From contig JALLAZ010000388.1 in NCBI GenBank assembly GCA_036939755.1, positions 1-16,553 of the forward strand: a stretch of 16,553 nucleotides of DNA, in the 5' to 3' direction. How positions within the stretch are numbered: position 1 is the stretch's first letter; each line of letters starts with the position of its first letter. Below are positions 10,501 to 16,553 of this stretch, in pieces. The notes under the pieces are model-generated. The model was given only the letters and a program-made list of their open reading frames with translations, did no database searches and had not been told where the DNA came from. A program made the translations under genes and the position numbers. This DNA comes from Stephanodiscus triporus (Eukaryota; Bacillariophyta; Thalassiosirophyceae; Thalassiosirales; Thalassiosiraceae).

Positions 10501-13500
10501 CTATTTCTTACATTGTTGCTATGCTGGAAAGAGCCCTGCGAAAAGGCACATGTGACCAGAAAAAGTTAGCAATATCCGTGACTGAAAAAGTGTGTGAGAT
10601 GAATCGTGACTTCATTGAGCAATTCTCAAGCGCTTTGATTGTTCTTGTTGACGAACTAGCAGCCCAACATGTGAAGGAACAAATAAAAAACACATCCAAC
10701 GCATTCGTTATGCACCAGATGGCAGAAAATGGGCACCAGCACCAGCTATCGGCAACCCCTACGATTGGCATTTTTGAAGCGGCATGTGGGCTGGGATTCA
10801 CACCTTCGTCTCTCGGAAAGGATGTGCAGCTTAGCAATTGCGGCTTCAAAAACCAAATTGTGGTTGAAAATGAGACCCTTAGCATGTCGCTTCAATTATT
10901 AATTCATGGGATGCGACTAGTCGCTTCATGTGACTCTCTCTTCACGTTTTCAAGCAAGAGAATAAAATTCATGAAAACACTGAGCACGATCTTAGATTTC
11001 AGTTGTTCGATTCCAGTGCTCATGACAGCTGTATCTATCATCGGACAGTGGATCACAGCAAATGGCCATAAAATGCCACTGACAAAAAGCGAATACGAAG
11101 GATTTTTGCGGCAATTGGCTTTATTAGACTTTAAGAGACTCTCAGAAACGTCATCGCATGCCCTGAATGATTTGATTTGCTGCATTGTCCTTTCGTCGTA
11201 TGGGGAAAACACATCGATGATTCAGGAGTACCCTATTGGGCTTGACAAGTCTTTCTTTTTGGCCACGCACTATTTGAGGGATCGTGTAGCCAACGAAGAG
11301 ACCTTCCAGAAACTTTTTGTGCCGTGCTTGTTATCAGGCAATCCATATATACGGTCATTGTCCATGGGGATAATATCCATGCAGCTGGATAATTGCAAAA
11401 AAGATGGCAGTATTCATACAGAGGGTATTTCAAACAGATGCACATGTGACATCCTCATGNGATAATTGCAAAAAAGATGGCAGTATTCATACAGAGGGTA
11501 TTTCAAACAGATGCACACGTGACATCCTCATGAGTTTGCTTCAGTTGGATTATGAGAGTATTGGAGAACGCCTATGGACAACTGTTGTTGTGGATGCTCT
11601 TCTTGCTTCGTGCAAATATGATACTGGTGGTGTGCATCTGTGTCGCCAAGGATTGGATCACCAAGTTTTTGCGACCCAGATGAAGGGATGTATGTTGCTC
11701 CCAGGATACATGCGAATGAACCACAAGAAATCCATACTCTCTAACTGCACTGTGATTTTTAGACCCAATGAACATGATGGAGTTTATTCCCCATTTCTGA
11801 AAGTCCTCGAGTCACAGAGAAGTGACAAGCTCTGTGGCAGAGGTCGTTGCATTGCAGCCGTCCAAAACCTTGTTCATGGGGATACGGACACTTGCCAATC
11901 TCTATTAGAGCTGTGCTTTCAGTCAGTGTGGCAATCTCTCCCGGATAACCAAACTCGAGCTTCTCTCGTTAAACCCCTTGAACGTCTCATCGCCAGGCCG
12001 TTTCACTCACAAGGGGTAAAATCACACTGCGGTCAGATGAATGCTGTCCAATCAATGTTACGACTACTTGTACGTCTTCATCCCATGCCTTTCATTGACC
12101 ATTTCCTTTTACAGTCACTAGCAGTGAACTACAACGTGCGCAATGAAGCCATCTGCCNTGCCTTTCATTGACCATTTCCTTTTACAGTCACTAGCAGTGA
12201 ACTACAACGTGCGCAATGAAGCCATCTGCCTTCTCGAAAGGCAGTATATTTCAATGAAAGCATTAGATTCGTTATCACGTGATTTGATTAAGGCTGCCCA
12301 GAAATGTTATGACTCATTGGGAGACCGTGATGTTTCACTGGCTATATCCTCTGCTATGGCACAGTTTCCCGGAACAAAATTTGCTCTATCACTGGACATG
12401 TACGATCTTGTGAATGAATCAACCAATGCCTATCTATCTTTGATTGATCGAGCTGATAGAAGTGATGCCGCGTTTCTACCAACAGAAAGCGAAATGGAAT
12501 TGTGGGAGGCGCGCTGGGTTGAATCCCACAAACAAATGGGTCAGTGGTCTGTAGTTGATGAATTTGCCTCCTCCACAAGCGACGCAAACCTCATGCTGGA
12601 ATGTGCTTGGAAAACAAATAATTGGGAAAAGGTCAAGTCGCTTTGTGTACTGCCATCGGTGGTTGCCTCACTTGACGAAGGCGACCCTCTCACCAAAATC
12701 ACTGAGATAAATCTTGCTATACACGAGGGAAACCTTGGGGAGGTCGAGAACTTGCATTGGCAGAGCGCTCAACTCTGTCTTCATCGTTGGAATTTGCTGC
12801 CCTCGGTTGGAGCTGGGGGTAATGCCCACAGCAGCATTTTTCAACAGTTTCAGAGACTAGTTGAACTTCGCGAGTCGAGCCAGATCGCAATGGAAACTTC
12901 CTCCCATTCAGCCAGGCGGACGATTCCTGATCTGAAGCTGTTACTCAGCTCGTGGCGGCATCGACTTCCCAATTCTTTTGAGCGCATTTCGCAATGGGAT
13001 GACATTTTCATATGGCGATTGCAAATATTTGATGCGATTGCCCAAAACTTCTCATGGACGAATGATCCACATGCGATTGCAACACTTCACGACCGTCCTT
13101 TTGTATGTATATCATTAGGTAGAGCAGCAAGAAAGCAGGGTTTGAAGGAGGTGGCTATCTATTCTTTGAACAGCCTCACAGATTCTGCAATGGGTGTCGA
13201 ATATGAGTTCTTGAAACTGAGAGAGCATGTTGTCACCAACCAATTCTCATCAGCAGAATCGTTAAAATGTGGATTGGACTTGGTGAACTCTACAAATCTC
13301 TCATTTTTCGATTCATGGCAGAAGGCTGAGATGTTTCGTTTGAAGGCTTATTTTTTCTATGAATTGAACGAAAAGCCGAAATCTAATCAGGCGTACTGTC
13401 ATGCTGTTCAGATATGCCCAACTTATGCCCGGGCGTGGGTTGATTGGGGTCAACTCTGTGCATCTTTATCTGATGATGCGCAGAAACAATCTCAAGACGA

Positions 13501-16282
13501 AATGGCTGATAGCAAGGAGTTGTCAAGGAAAACCGGTCTTTATTTAGTCCAAGCCATGGGTTGTTTGTGAGTATTTTAGAGCATGCCATTGAATTTCTGT
13601 AGTCGTTCCTGCTGTATTGTGCTCTAACAGAACCATCCCCACAGTCTTGAGGCAGTGCTATGTGATCCAACTGAACAGTCGCGTGACCATATCCCATACT
13701 GTCTGTCAATGCTTGCTAATGATGGGCCCACTTACGGCAACCTTTGTCGCACTTTCGAAACGCGAAGTGCTGTGTTACCATCTTGGGTGTTCCTTCCGTG
13801 GATACCTCAGTTACTAACCAGGTGAGTTTGTAGATTAGTGCGTTTGTCGCAATTTACAACTTGGGATGGAAAGGTTGTGACTTTTCATCCCAAGTTCTAA
13901 TGTTGGGTAAGCAGAAGTTGGAAAACTTATGGATTTGCATATTGATGGATCGATAATGAGTTGAGACTACAACATGGAGACTGCTAGAGAGCGCAAAGAT
14001 AGTAACATTGCACGAGTGTTTGTCGATAGTTGTACAGAGTGGAAAAGGGCAAACTTAGGCCATGATTTTTCCTCTCTCATTCATAATTCTTTCCTTGCCT
14101 TCTACAACCAGTCTCTGCCGCATTGAAGCGAGAGCCGTGAAAGCTATCCTTGTGGGCATAATGAAAGATCACCCTCAGGCAATATACTACTCTCTTCGTT
14201 CCTTTTACTTGGAACGACGTGACATAGAGAGATCGACAGCGCCAAAAGCTACTCCTCCAAATGATGACGATACAATGACATCATCAAGACTAGCTGAGGA
14301 ACTCATGTCAAATCTCAGGAAAGTGCACCCAGTTCTTTGGAGTAAGCTTGAATCTATCCTAGAAGATTTGATCGTTCGTTTCAGACCTAGCTACGAAGCT
14401 GAGCTTCTGCATTCGTTAGTTGCTTTGCTCGAGAAGGCGTCAAAACCAGAATACAAAACTAGCAAGGATAGTAAGGATAGTGGCACAGAGGTATCTGGTC
14501 ATTCGGATGCCTGCACTAAGACATTGCACTTGCTTGGCACGAAATTTTTCAACTTAGGCAAGGAAAAGCCCGATAGCGCTATCACAAGGAAAGCTGCGTT
14601 GTTTCAGTCAAAATATTGTGACAAATTCAAAAGAGATTTTCTACTAGAGAAAGAAGGTCTAAATTGTGATGATCTCGTGGCCAAGCTACACAAGTGGAAA
14701 AAATTGCTTGAGCGGGGAATCTCTCGGGTTCCTAAAACTTCTAGCCTACAGGAAGTATCGCCCTCGCTTTCGTGGTTTTCATGCCAGGCCCCTGATCTAT
14801 GGGCCGGGGCCTGTGAATCAATGTCGTTAAATGTTTCGAATTCTCAACACGATGCTTATAGTTTACTTGATAACACTTTATTCCATGCTAAGAGATCATC
14901 TGCATTAGCAGTTGCTAAGGCCAGCTCACAGGCTGTATTGGTTGCAGCTAACGCTGAAGGCATTGGTGGGCATTCGGGGGCTGCGGTAGTTGAAATTCCT
15001 GGACAATATGCACCAACTTCATCCAGCACACTAGATTCCAGGCCGATCCCTGAACTTCACGCGAAACTGGTACGGTTTCACCAAACCCTTGAACTGACTA
15101 GCAGTTCTACCAAGCAACACGTCCATCAAATCACAATGATCGGAAGCGACGGAAAGATGTACAAATTTCTTTTGCAGCTTGCGATCCCATACTGGATACG
15201 GACTGATGAGCGGTCAGCTCAAGTGAAATATGTGATAAGAAAAACTCTTCGTAGAGATTTTCGGGCTTGTAGAAGAAGTTTGACTATCAGGCCAAGTGTT
15301 GTGATCCCCGTTGCCCAGCGGATGAGGATGAGTGCCAACCAATCATCTCATGAGTCATTGGATTCTATTTTTTGCCATGTGCAAGGACCAAAAACAAGTA
15401 TGCTCCCTGCATACTTCCAGGAAAAGGTTACCGAAACTGCCGCATTACGCGCCCATGCTCTTGGAGAAAGTGAACGAGACAATGACGCACAGGTGTTGAA
15501 CCAAGTCAAGCTTGATGTCTATCACGATATATGCCACAAACTTGTCCTCCCAAATGTGTTGTCGAAATACATGTCCAGGATGATCTATTCTACAGAACAT
15601 TTGTATCGATTTCGTCACGTGTTCTCTTCTCAACTGGCAGCCAACTCACTGCTTCAGTATGCACTTGCAATAGTAGAGAGGACTCCGAACAGATTTGCCT
15701 TCTGTAATACCTCAGGACAAATGATCTCACAAGATTTTAGGTCACAATACAATCATGGTGCGTACTCCGTATTTTGTCGACAGGATACTTCGCTTTCATA
15801 TTCTTACATATTGTGAAAAATCCTCTTCACGCGTAGGGTTGTTGGAAAAGCACGACGTGCCATTTCGCCTGACCAGGAATATTACCGAATTTATTGGGCC
15901 ATTTTTGCTCGAGGGCGTCCTCATTCCATCGTTTGTCATTATCTCTTCAGCACTGCATGCAAAACGGAAATTGTTGGAGCCAGTTCTTCACTTGCTACTG
16001 AGAGATGATGTCATGGCATGGTACACATCCAAGTCCTCTGCAAAAAATGACCAAAAGATGCAAGAGGTTGAACGCCAGCTCTCCGATCGGATATGGAGCA
16101 ATGTACACTTTGTTCAAGATCGATTCGAAGAGTGTTCCCCAAGGGTAGTGGAGGATGCTGCTGCTGAAGCAATCAAACCAAATCCAGATCCAATTGATAT
16201 TAAAGTGAGGTCTCTAATCAGTGCTGCTACCAGTGCAGAAAAATTGAGCCTGATGCCGCCGGCATATCAACCCTGGCTGTAG
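136..16282 (+). CDS. TRRAP: TRRAP/Tra1-family pseudokinase scaffold, whole gene (10 exons, 9 introns)
   Basis: The predicted product of 4,955 aa (after collapsing four assembly duplications) has the full TRRAP/Tra1 architecture: a long HEAT solenoid, FAT domain, PI3K-like domain and C-terminal FATC. In the family this nuclear protein has no kinase activity. It is the activator-binding scaffold that recruits SAGA-type and NuA4/TIP60-type acetyltransferase complexes to chromatin. Segments I recognise from the family include FWVDNLHPDYLY (from F1539), SPYRQPLARYLNRHF (about 2450-2464), ELWEARW followed by LMLECAWKTNNWE in FAT, VEIPG (4552), VPFRLTRNITEF and a C-terminus ending in PWL. The kinase fold lacks catalytic residues, which separates it from mTOR, ATM, ATR and DNA-PK. 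Spliced exons total 14,868 nt, exactly divisible by three. The start at 136 is the first long-frame ATG, but the N-terminus is low complexity, so the next in-frame ATG (421) cannot be excluded. Confidence 0.96.
655..698 (+). repeat. Imperfect TCG/CCG triplet repeat (Ser/Pro tract)
   Basis: In-frame TCG, GCC and CCG-type triplets encode a Ser-rich tract with interspersed Pro (SSSSPPSPSPSSS). It is interrupted at 658-660 by ATG. Similar shorter triplet tracts occur at about 1085-1125 (Ser/Ala), 1800-1830 (Thr/Asn) and 2145-2162 (Ala). All keep the reading frame, as expected for slippage-driven expansion inside coding sequence. Confidence 0.8.
901..921 (+). other. Candidate nuclear localisation signal KKQRKRK
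   Basis: Residues 256-262 form a dense basic cluster inside a disordered insert, the usual setting for a monopartite nuclear import signal. A second cluster, KRKK at 478-481 (nt 1567-1578), lies in another insert. Function is inferred only from composition and the nuclear role of the family. Confidence 0.45.
4518..4607 (+). other. Intron 1 (90 nt, phase 2)
   Basis: Donor GTAAGT, acceptor CTACAG preceded by a pyrimidine-rich stretch. Splicing rebuilds GC|G (Ala1461) and leads into SYKELL. Unspliced reading meets TAA immediately. Confidence 0.93.
4608..6661 (+). CDS. TRRAP: Exon 2: HEAT region, contains two assembly duplications
   Basis: Encodes residues 1461-2097 after removal of two 73-nt artefacts (72 nt plus N) at 5018-5162 and 5733-5877. 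It opens with SYKELLPLVPTLL and runs into an LPLLLKMIIPALN block and LRTLELxVDNLxPDxLY-like sequence (here FWVDNLHPDYLY). This is one of the clearest TRRAP signatures in the window. An acidic, probably disordered linker (PSDDEEEPDVVVPPQ) lies around nt 5594-5640, and another Asp/Ser/His-rich stretch around nt 5880-5960. As written, the reading frame moves from frame 1 to 2 to 3 at the two Ns. Collapsing one copy at each site restores a single frame. Unspliced read-through at the 3' end gives CGG-TAA, so the donor at 6662 is required. Confidence 0.92.
5018..5162. repeat. 72-nt duplication around N5090 (assembly artefact)
   Basis: Bases 5018-5089 and 5091-5162 are the same 72 nt with one difference (T5084 versus C5157), separated by one N. 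The 73-nt step moves the coding frame by one. Keeping one copy restores the TRRAP frame. This looks like two overlapping contigs joined without merging. Confidence 0.93.
5733..5877. repeat. 72-nt duplication around N5805 (assembly artefact)
   Basis: Bases 5733-5804 and 5806-5877 match except at A5788/T5861 and A5793/G5866. Collapsing one copy plus the N restores the frame through LLLSHRENIT(Q/R)IDRDG. Confidence 0.93.
6662..6770 (+). other. Intron 2 (109 nt, phase 2)
   Basis: Donor GTAAGT, acceptor ATCGCAG after a T-rich tract. Splicing rebuilds CG|A (Arg2097). Unspliced reading meets TAA immediately. Confidence 0.93.
6771..7335 (+). CDS. TRRAP: Exon 3: HEAT repeats
   Basis: Encodes residues 2097-2285 and ends in phase 0 after a His codon. 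It begins FVVRHVLRMITRDS and continues as amphipathic helices (LFPKLLRTLPLPNMC-like and LLAFLSELLKMISI), typical of an alpha-solenoid. The segment around nt 7030-7190 is polar and Ser-rich, probably a loop. The last helix (LRVSTLLLFRALIRGF) continues into exon 4. The exon boundaries are fixed by frame: the codon split CG|A rebuilds Arg across intron 2, and read-through at the 3' end reaches a stop eight codons past the donor. Confidence 0.9.
7336..7424 (+). other. Intron 3 (89 nt, phase 0)
   Basis: Donor GTAAGC, acceptor TTCGCAG. It is the only phase-0 intron and joins ...RPH to VVSLLF. Unspliced reading stops eight codons in. Confidence 0.92.
7425..7740 (+). CDS. TRRAP: Exon 4: HEAT repeats
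   Basis: Encodes residues 2286-2391, starting VVSLLFRSLISEPAECVASSASALHNAL and ending KFGEP plus one split base. It contains two helical pairs of the solenoid, including LIQSCIRPILLNLREH and LLRGLSHLLVLLSSWFN. The WFN...KLIEHLNKF end corresponds to the family segment just before the conserved 'EPKIAAAIIELF'-like helix. Read-through beyond 7740 gives GGT-TAG at once, so the unusual GTTAGT donor is the only workable exit. Confidence 0.9.
7741..7825 (+). other. Intron 4 (85 nt, phase 1)
   Basis: Donor GTTAGT (less common), acceptor TTCTAG. Splicing rebuilds G|AC (Asp2391), giving GEPDTIMQLQVF. Unspliced reading meets TAG immediately. Confidence 0.9.
7826..8047 (+). CDS. TRRAP: Exon 5: conserved HEAT block ending in LNRHF motif
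   Basis: Encodes residues 2391-2465. The text KPGDEPLIAAAVLDLFALLP, then LEKALP and SPYRQPLARYLNRHF, closely follows the TRRAP family pattern (EEPKIAAAIIELFxLLP, then SPYRLPLTKFLNRY). This is one of the best-conserved stretches of the gene and anchors the identification. The exon leaves one base of a split codon (phase 1). Exon 6 completes it as Asn, giving RHFANAVSFF across the junction. Confidence 0.93.
8048..8136 (+). other. Intron 5 (89 nt, phase 1)
   Basis: Donor GTAAGT, acceptor GAGTAG. Splicing rebuilds A|AT (Asn2465), giving RHFANAVSFF. A CAG ten bases further on (8144-8146) would lose the frame. Confidence 0.87.
8137..9094 (+). CDS. TRRAP: Exon 6: HEAT repeats with charged coiled-coil-like insert
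   Basis: Encodes residues 2465-2784. It opens AVSFFLQEHRLCNPVYSNLF, equivalent to the family 'AVDYFLxRL...' helix. A Lys/Glu/Gln/Ala-rich segment at about 2545-2624 (nt 8376-8613) follows. The solenoid then resumes with LQHQGLKLVEILTSHNPQYL, LRWLWRSRGRHYRLLHEEE and DTDVLFDLIRIFVSFSS, matching the TRRAP 'VLFDILSIFL' region. The last sequence is LNMRWTLILQR, with Arg split across intron 6. An ATG at 8109 lies in the same frame but inside intron 5, so it is not a start. Confidence 0.92.
8376..8613 (+). other. TRRAP: Charged coiled-coil-like insert in HEAT region
   Basis: Residues about 2545-2624 are rich in Lys, Glu, Gln, Ala and Leu with heptad-like spacing (KLEVARQDIELKKRSLALK, EEARQQKALQ, then AHEAVERAKRELDEARNTY). 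A Pro/Gly break (SKPDGSNLPEYQ) in the middle suggests a helical hairpin. It lies where homologues, from memory, have a Ser/Pro-rich linker. No function is known. Confidence 0.6.
9095..9172 (+). other. Intron 6 (78 nt, phase 2)
   Basis: Donor GTGAGG. The only frame-keeping acceptor without a stop is GGAAG at 9168-9172, a weak purine-rich site. It rebuilds AG|A (Arg2784), giving LQRFSTLLSS. A better-looking TTAG at 9155-9158 breaks the frame. Confidence 0.8.
9173..13566 (+). CDS. TRRAP: Exon 7: C-terminal HEAT region and start of FAT
   Basis: Encodes residues 2784-4200 after removing two 73-nt artefacts at 11388-11532 and 12086-12230. It begins FSTLLSSEGSEE, then ILSAQMLAIPTLSKNF (family: VVVMQMLILPMLAHAF). 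Later landmarks are ALDVLLPALKKRLGDDELE, IPQRAHVWVSVIRHPELY, RPFHSQG and LLVRLHPMPFIDHFLLQSLAVNYNV. From there the sequence enters FAT helical repeats with ESEMELWEARWVESHKQMGQW and ANLMLECAWKTNNWEKVK. A polar linker (ESKIKKGETNSSESIQKEV, nt about 10215-10275) is a likely loop. Frames as written change at the Ns (11460, 12158). The last two bases (TT) join exon 8 to make Phe. Confidence 0.93.
11388..11532. repeat. 72-nt duplication around N11460 (assembly artefact)
   Basis: Bases 11388-11459 and 11461-11532 match except T11445/C11518. Collapsing one copy plus the N restores the frame through ISNRCT(C/R)DILMSLLQLD. Confidence 0.93.
12086..12230. repeat. 72-nt duplication around N12158 (assembly artefact)
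   Basis: Bases 12086-12157 and 12159-12230 appear identical. Collapsing one copy plus the N restores the frame through NVRNEAICLLERQYI at the entry to FAT. Confidence 0.93.
13567..13644 (+). other. Intron 7 (78 nt, phase 2)
   Basis: Donor GTGAGT, acceptor CCCACAG. Splicing rebuilds TT|T (Phe4200). Unspliced reading meets TGA immediately. Confidence 0.92.
13645..13821 (+). CDS. TRRAP: Exon 8: FAT domain segment
   Basis: A 177-nt exon encoding residues 4200-4259, with both ends in split codons. The product reads FLEAVLCDPTEQSRDHIPYC, then CLSMLANDG, and ends SWVFLPWIPQLLTS. The WIPQLLT ending is a recognisable TRRAP FAT signature and continues directly into exon 9. In another frame the region reads as an ATG-started ORF (13617-13817) that I regard as a shadow. 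The exon follows intron 7 (78 nt) and precedes the unusually long intron 8. Confidence 0.9.
13822..14111 (+). other. Intron 8 (290 nt, phase 2), unusually long
   Basis: Donor GTGAGT, acceptor ACAACCAG after a pyrimidine-rich run beginning near 14065. Splicing rebuilds AG|T (Ser4259), giving QLLTSLCRIEAR. It is about three times the length of the other introns and contains a strong hairpin at 13858-13896. I see no ORF, tRNA-like or snoRNA box pattern that I can support in it. Confidence 0.92.
13858..13896. repeat. Inverted repeat / hairpin within intron 8
   Basis: Arms 13858-13873 and 13881-13896 pair over 16 bases, 15 Watson-Crick plus one G-U, around a 7-nt loop. The outer 11 bp (AACTTGGGATG against CATCCCAAGTT) are perfect. 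Confidence 0.85.
14112..15757 (+). CDS. TRRAP: Exon 9: end of FAT and most of the PI3K-like pseudokinase
   Basis: Encodes residues 4259-4808. FAT continues as LCRIEARAVKAILVGIM and HPQAIYYSLRSFYLERRDIER (family: YPQAVYFPIRTLYL). The helical PVLWSKLESILEDLIVRF and FFNLGKEKPDSAITRKA follow. The kinase-like fold starts at VEIPGQY (4552). Its glycine-loop-like part reads IGSDGKMYKFLLQ (4602-4614), where Gln4614 stands at the usual ATP-binding Lys. TDER follows a few residues later. The catalytic-loop region reads AIVERTPNRFAF, with Glu4781 and Arg4786 in place of Asp and Asn, and QDFRSQYNHG keeps Asp4800. The in-frame ATG at 14062 is inside intron 8 and is not a start. Confidence 0.93.
14989..16170 (+). 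other. TRRAP: PI3K-like pseudokinase domain
   Basis: Residues about 4552-4918, crossing intron 9. N-lobe: VEIPG, then IGSDGKMYKFLL with a downstream TDER that matches the active-PIKK DLRQDER region. C-lobe: AIVERTPNRF in place of the GLGDRHxxN catalytic loop, and QDFRSQYNHG in place of the metal-binding VDF/DFG stretch. The changes Lys to Gln4614, Asp to Glu4781 and Asn to Arg4786 predict no normal catalysis, as in all known TRRAP/Tra1. Asp4800 and the DF pair remain. Confidence 0.88.
15758..15836 (+). other. Intron 9 (79 nt, phase 1)
   Basis: Donor GTGCGT (weak), acceptor GCGTAG. Splicing rebuilds G|GG (Gly4808), giving NHGLLEKHDVPFRL. The intron interrupts the kinase-like C-lobe just after the QDF segment. 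Confidence 0.88.
15837..16282 (+). CDS. TRRAP: Exon 10: C-lobe end of pseudokinase and FATC
   Basis: Encodes residues 4808-4955 and the TAG stop. It begins LLEKHDVPFRLTRNITEFIG, matching the TRRAP VPFRLTPNIxEF signature. Next is a LLEPVLHLLLRDDVMAWYT segment equivalent to the family 'LRDEIIAWH'. Residues 4923-4955 form the FATC: VRSLISAATSAEKLSLMPPA, ending in YQPWL. An upstream in-frame ATG (15755) falls across intron 9 and is not a start. The acceptor at 15836 is chosen because the alternative CAG at 15783 leads to a stop 17 codons later. Confidence 0.94.
16181..16279 (+). other. TRRAP: FATC domain (C-terminal 33 residues)
   Basis: The protein ends IKVRSLISAATSAEKL, then SLMPPAYQPWL. This fits the FATC pattern of a Val-x-x-Leu-Ile helix, an Ala-Thr-Ser turn, and a terminal aromatic-x-Pro-Trp-hydrophobic loop at the extreme C-terminus. 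Tyr stands where Trp is common in the first aromatic position. The stop follows directly, as expected for this family. Confidence 0.9.
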
Positions 16283-16553
16283 TCAACTACTCATCAAAAT
16301 ACCAATTGCATGTTTATAAAAACAAATTCATCAACTGTAGGTCGTTTGGCATGGATTATGCCTAAAAATCTAGAATCATTCATATTAGCTGCATCAGTCC
16401 CATGCATGGCGGGTTTGGGACACATGGTAGAACGATCTGTGTCAATCAATTCGTGATAAAAATATGAATGTACGATTGGAATATTCACAAATCCCTAGAT
16501 TGAACGCAGCAGCTGAATGCTGAGCCTGCTGCTGGCTGCTGGTGCTAGAGATG
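16283..16553 (+). other. 3' flank / probable 3' UTR
   Basis: AT-rich for about 190 nt after the stop, then a CTG/GCT-rich patch at 16525-16547. No canonical AATAAA on the + strand. Near variants such as TATAAA (16316-16321) and GATAAA (16455-16460) occur. No gene is supportable here. Confidence 0.5.

Larger units (their letters stand above)
12231..14988 (+). other. TRRAP: FAT domain region (exons 7-9, introns 7-8 inside)
   Basis: From about residue 3755 to about 4470-4550 the protein shows the helical-repeat FAT pattern found beside PIKK kinase folds. Landmarks seen are LLERQYISMKAL, ELWEARWVE, LMLECAWKTNNWE, DLKLLLSSWRHRLPNSFE, a TPR-like SNQAYCHAVQICPTYARAWV stretch (YCHAVQICPTYARAWVDWGQ), WIPQLLT and IYYSLRSFYL. 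Boundaries are approximate because they rest on pattern recognition. In the family FAT clamps the kinase-like domain and contacts partner subunits. Confidence 0.85.

Noticed and set aside
13617..13817. Short plus-strand ORF over exon 8
   Set aside because: The TRRAP frame over the same bases gives WIPQLLT and FAT homology, so the other frame is a shadow.
14062..14111. Independent gene starting at ATG 14062
   Set aside because: The ATG and the first 16 codons are the pyrimidine-rich 3' end of intron 8. The homology begins at 14112.
14785..14813. 8-bp GC-rich inverted repeat in exon 9
   Set aside because: Short arms in coding sequence, about what chance gives. No terminator or element context.
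14989..16282. Active PIKK (mTOR, ATR or ATM-like kinase)
   Set aside because: The ATP-binding Lys, catalytic Asp and Asn positions are Gln, Glu and Arg. The surrounding signatures (VEIPG, VPFRLTxNIxEF, WIPQLLT) are those of TRRAP/Tra1.
16294..16488. 64-codon minus-strand ORF in the 3' flank
   Set aside because: Short, with no recognised domain, and over the probable 3' UTR. Not distinguishable from chance.
16442..16552. Minus-strand reading open to the window edge, Ala/Gln/Ser-rich
   Set aside because: It could be the tail of a convergent gene, but 36 codons with low-complexity composition and no homology are too little to call.

Overview
The window holds one very large eukaryotic gene on the + strand. 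It encodes a TRRAP/Tra1-family protein, the PIKK-related pseudokinase scaffold shared by SAGA-type and NuA4/TIP60-type histone acetyltransferase complexes. The gene fills almost the whole window (start codon 136, stop 16280-16282), leaving about 135 nt of 5' flank and 271 nt of 3' flank. I see no second supportable gene, RNA gene, mobile element or CRISPR array.

The gene model has ten coding exons: 136-4517, 4608-6661, 6771-7335, 7425-7740, 7826-8047, 8137-9094, 9173-13566, 13645-13821, 14112-15757 and 15837-16282. Nine GT-AG introns separate them. Eight are 78-109 nt and one (intron 8) is 290 nt. At four places (N at 5090, 5805, 11460, 12158) exactly 72 nt are written twice around a single N. 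Each of these shifts the frame by 73 nt. They look like unmerged contig overlaps, not biology. With one copy and the N dropped at each site, the exons sum to 14,868 nt: one uninterrupted frame of 4,955 codons plus a stop. That closure is strong support for both the exon model and the artefact reading.

Layout: exon 1 holds the N-terminal HEAT solenoid, broken up by long Ser/Thr/Ala/Gly-rich and basic low-complexity inserts. Exons 2-6 hold the middle HEAT region, with a charged coiled-coil-like insert in exon 6. Exon 7 finishes the HEAT solenoid and enters the FAT domain. Exons 8-9 hold the rest of FAT and most of the PI3K-like fold. Exon 10 ends the kinase-like fold and carries the C-terminal FATC. 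The protein is about 1,100 residues longer than animal or yeast homologues (about 3,700-3,850 aa from memory), mostly because of N-terminal inserts.

The organism is a eukaryote using the standard code with short introns. The style (few introns of about 80-100 nt, huge exons, in-frame triplet-repeat inserts) suggests a unicellular alga or other protist. A stramenopile such as a diatom is my best guess, but nothing in the window proves it. I did not find a new multi-gene system here. The observations most worth checking are the residual PIKK kinase motifs in the pseudokinase, a strong hairpin in the one long intron, the lineage-specific inserts, and the assembly duplications, which would break any automatic gene model.
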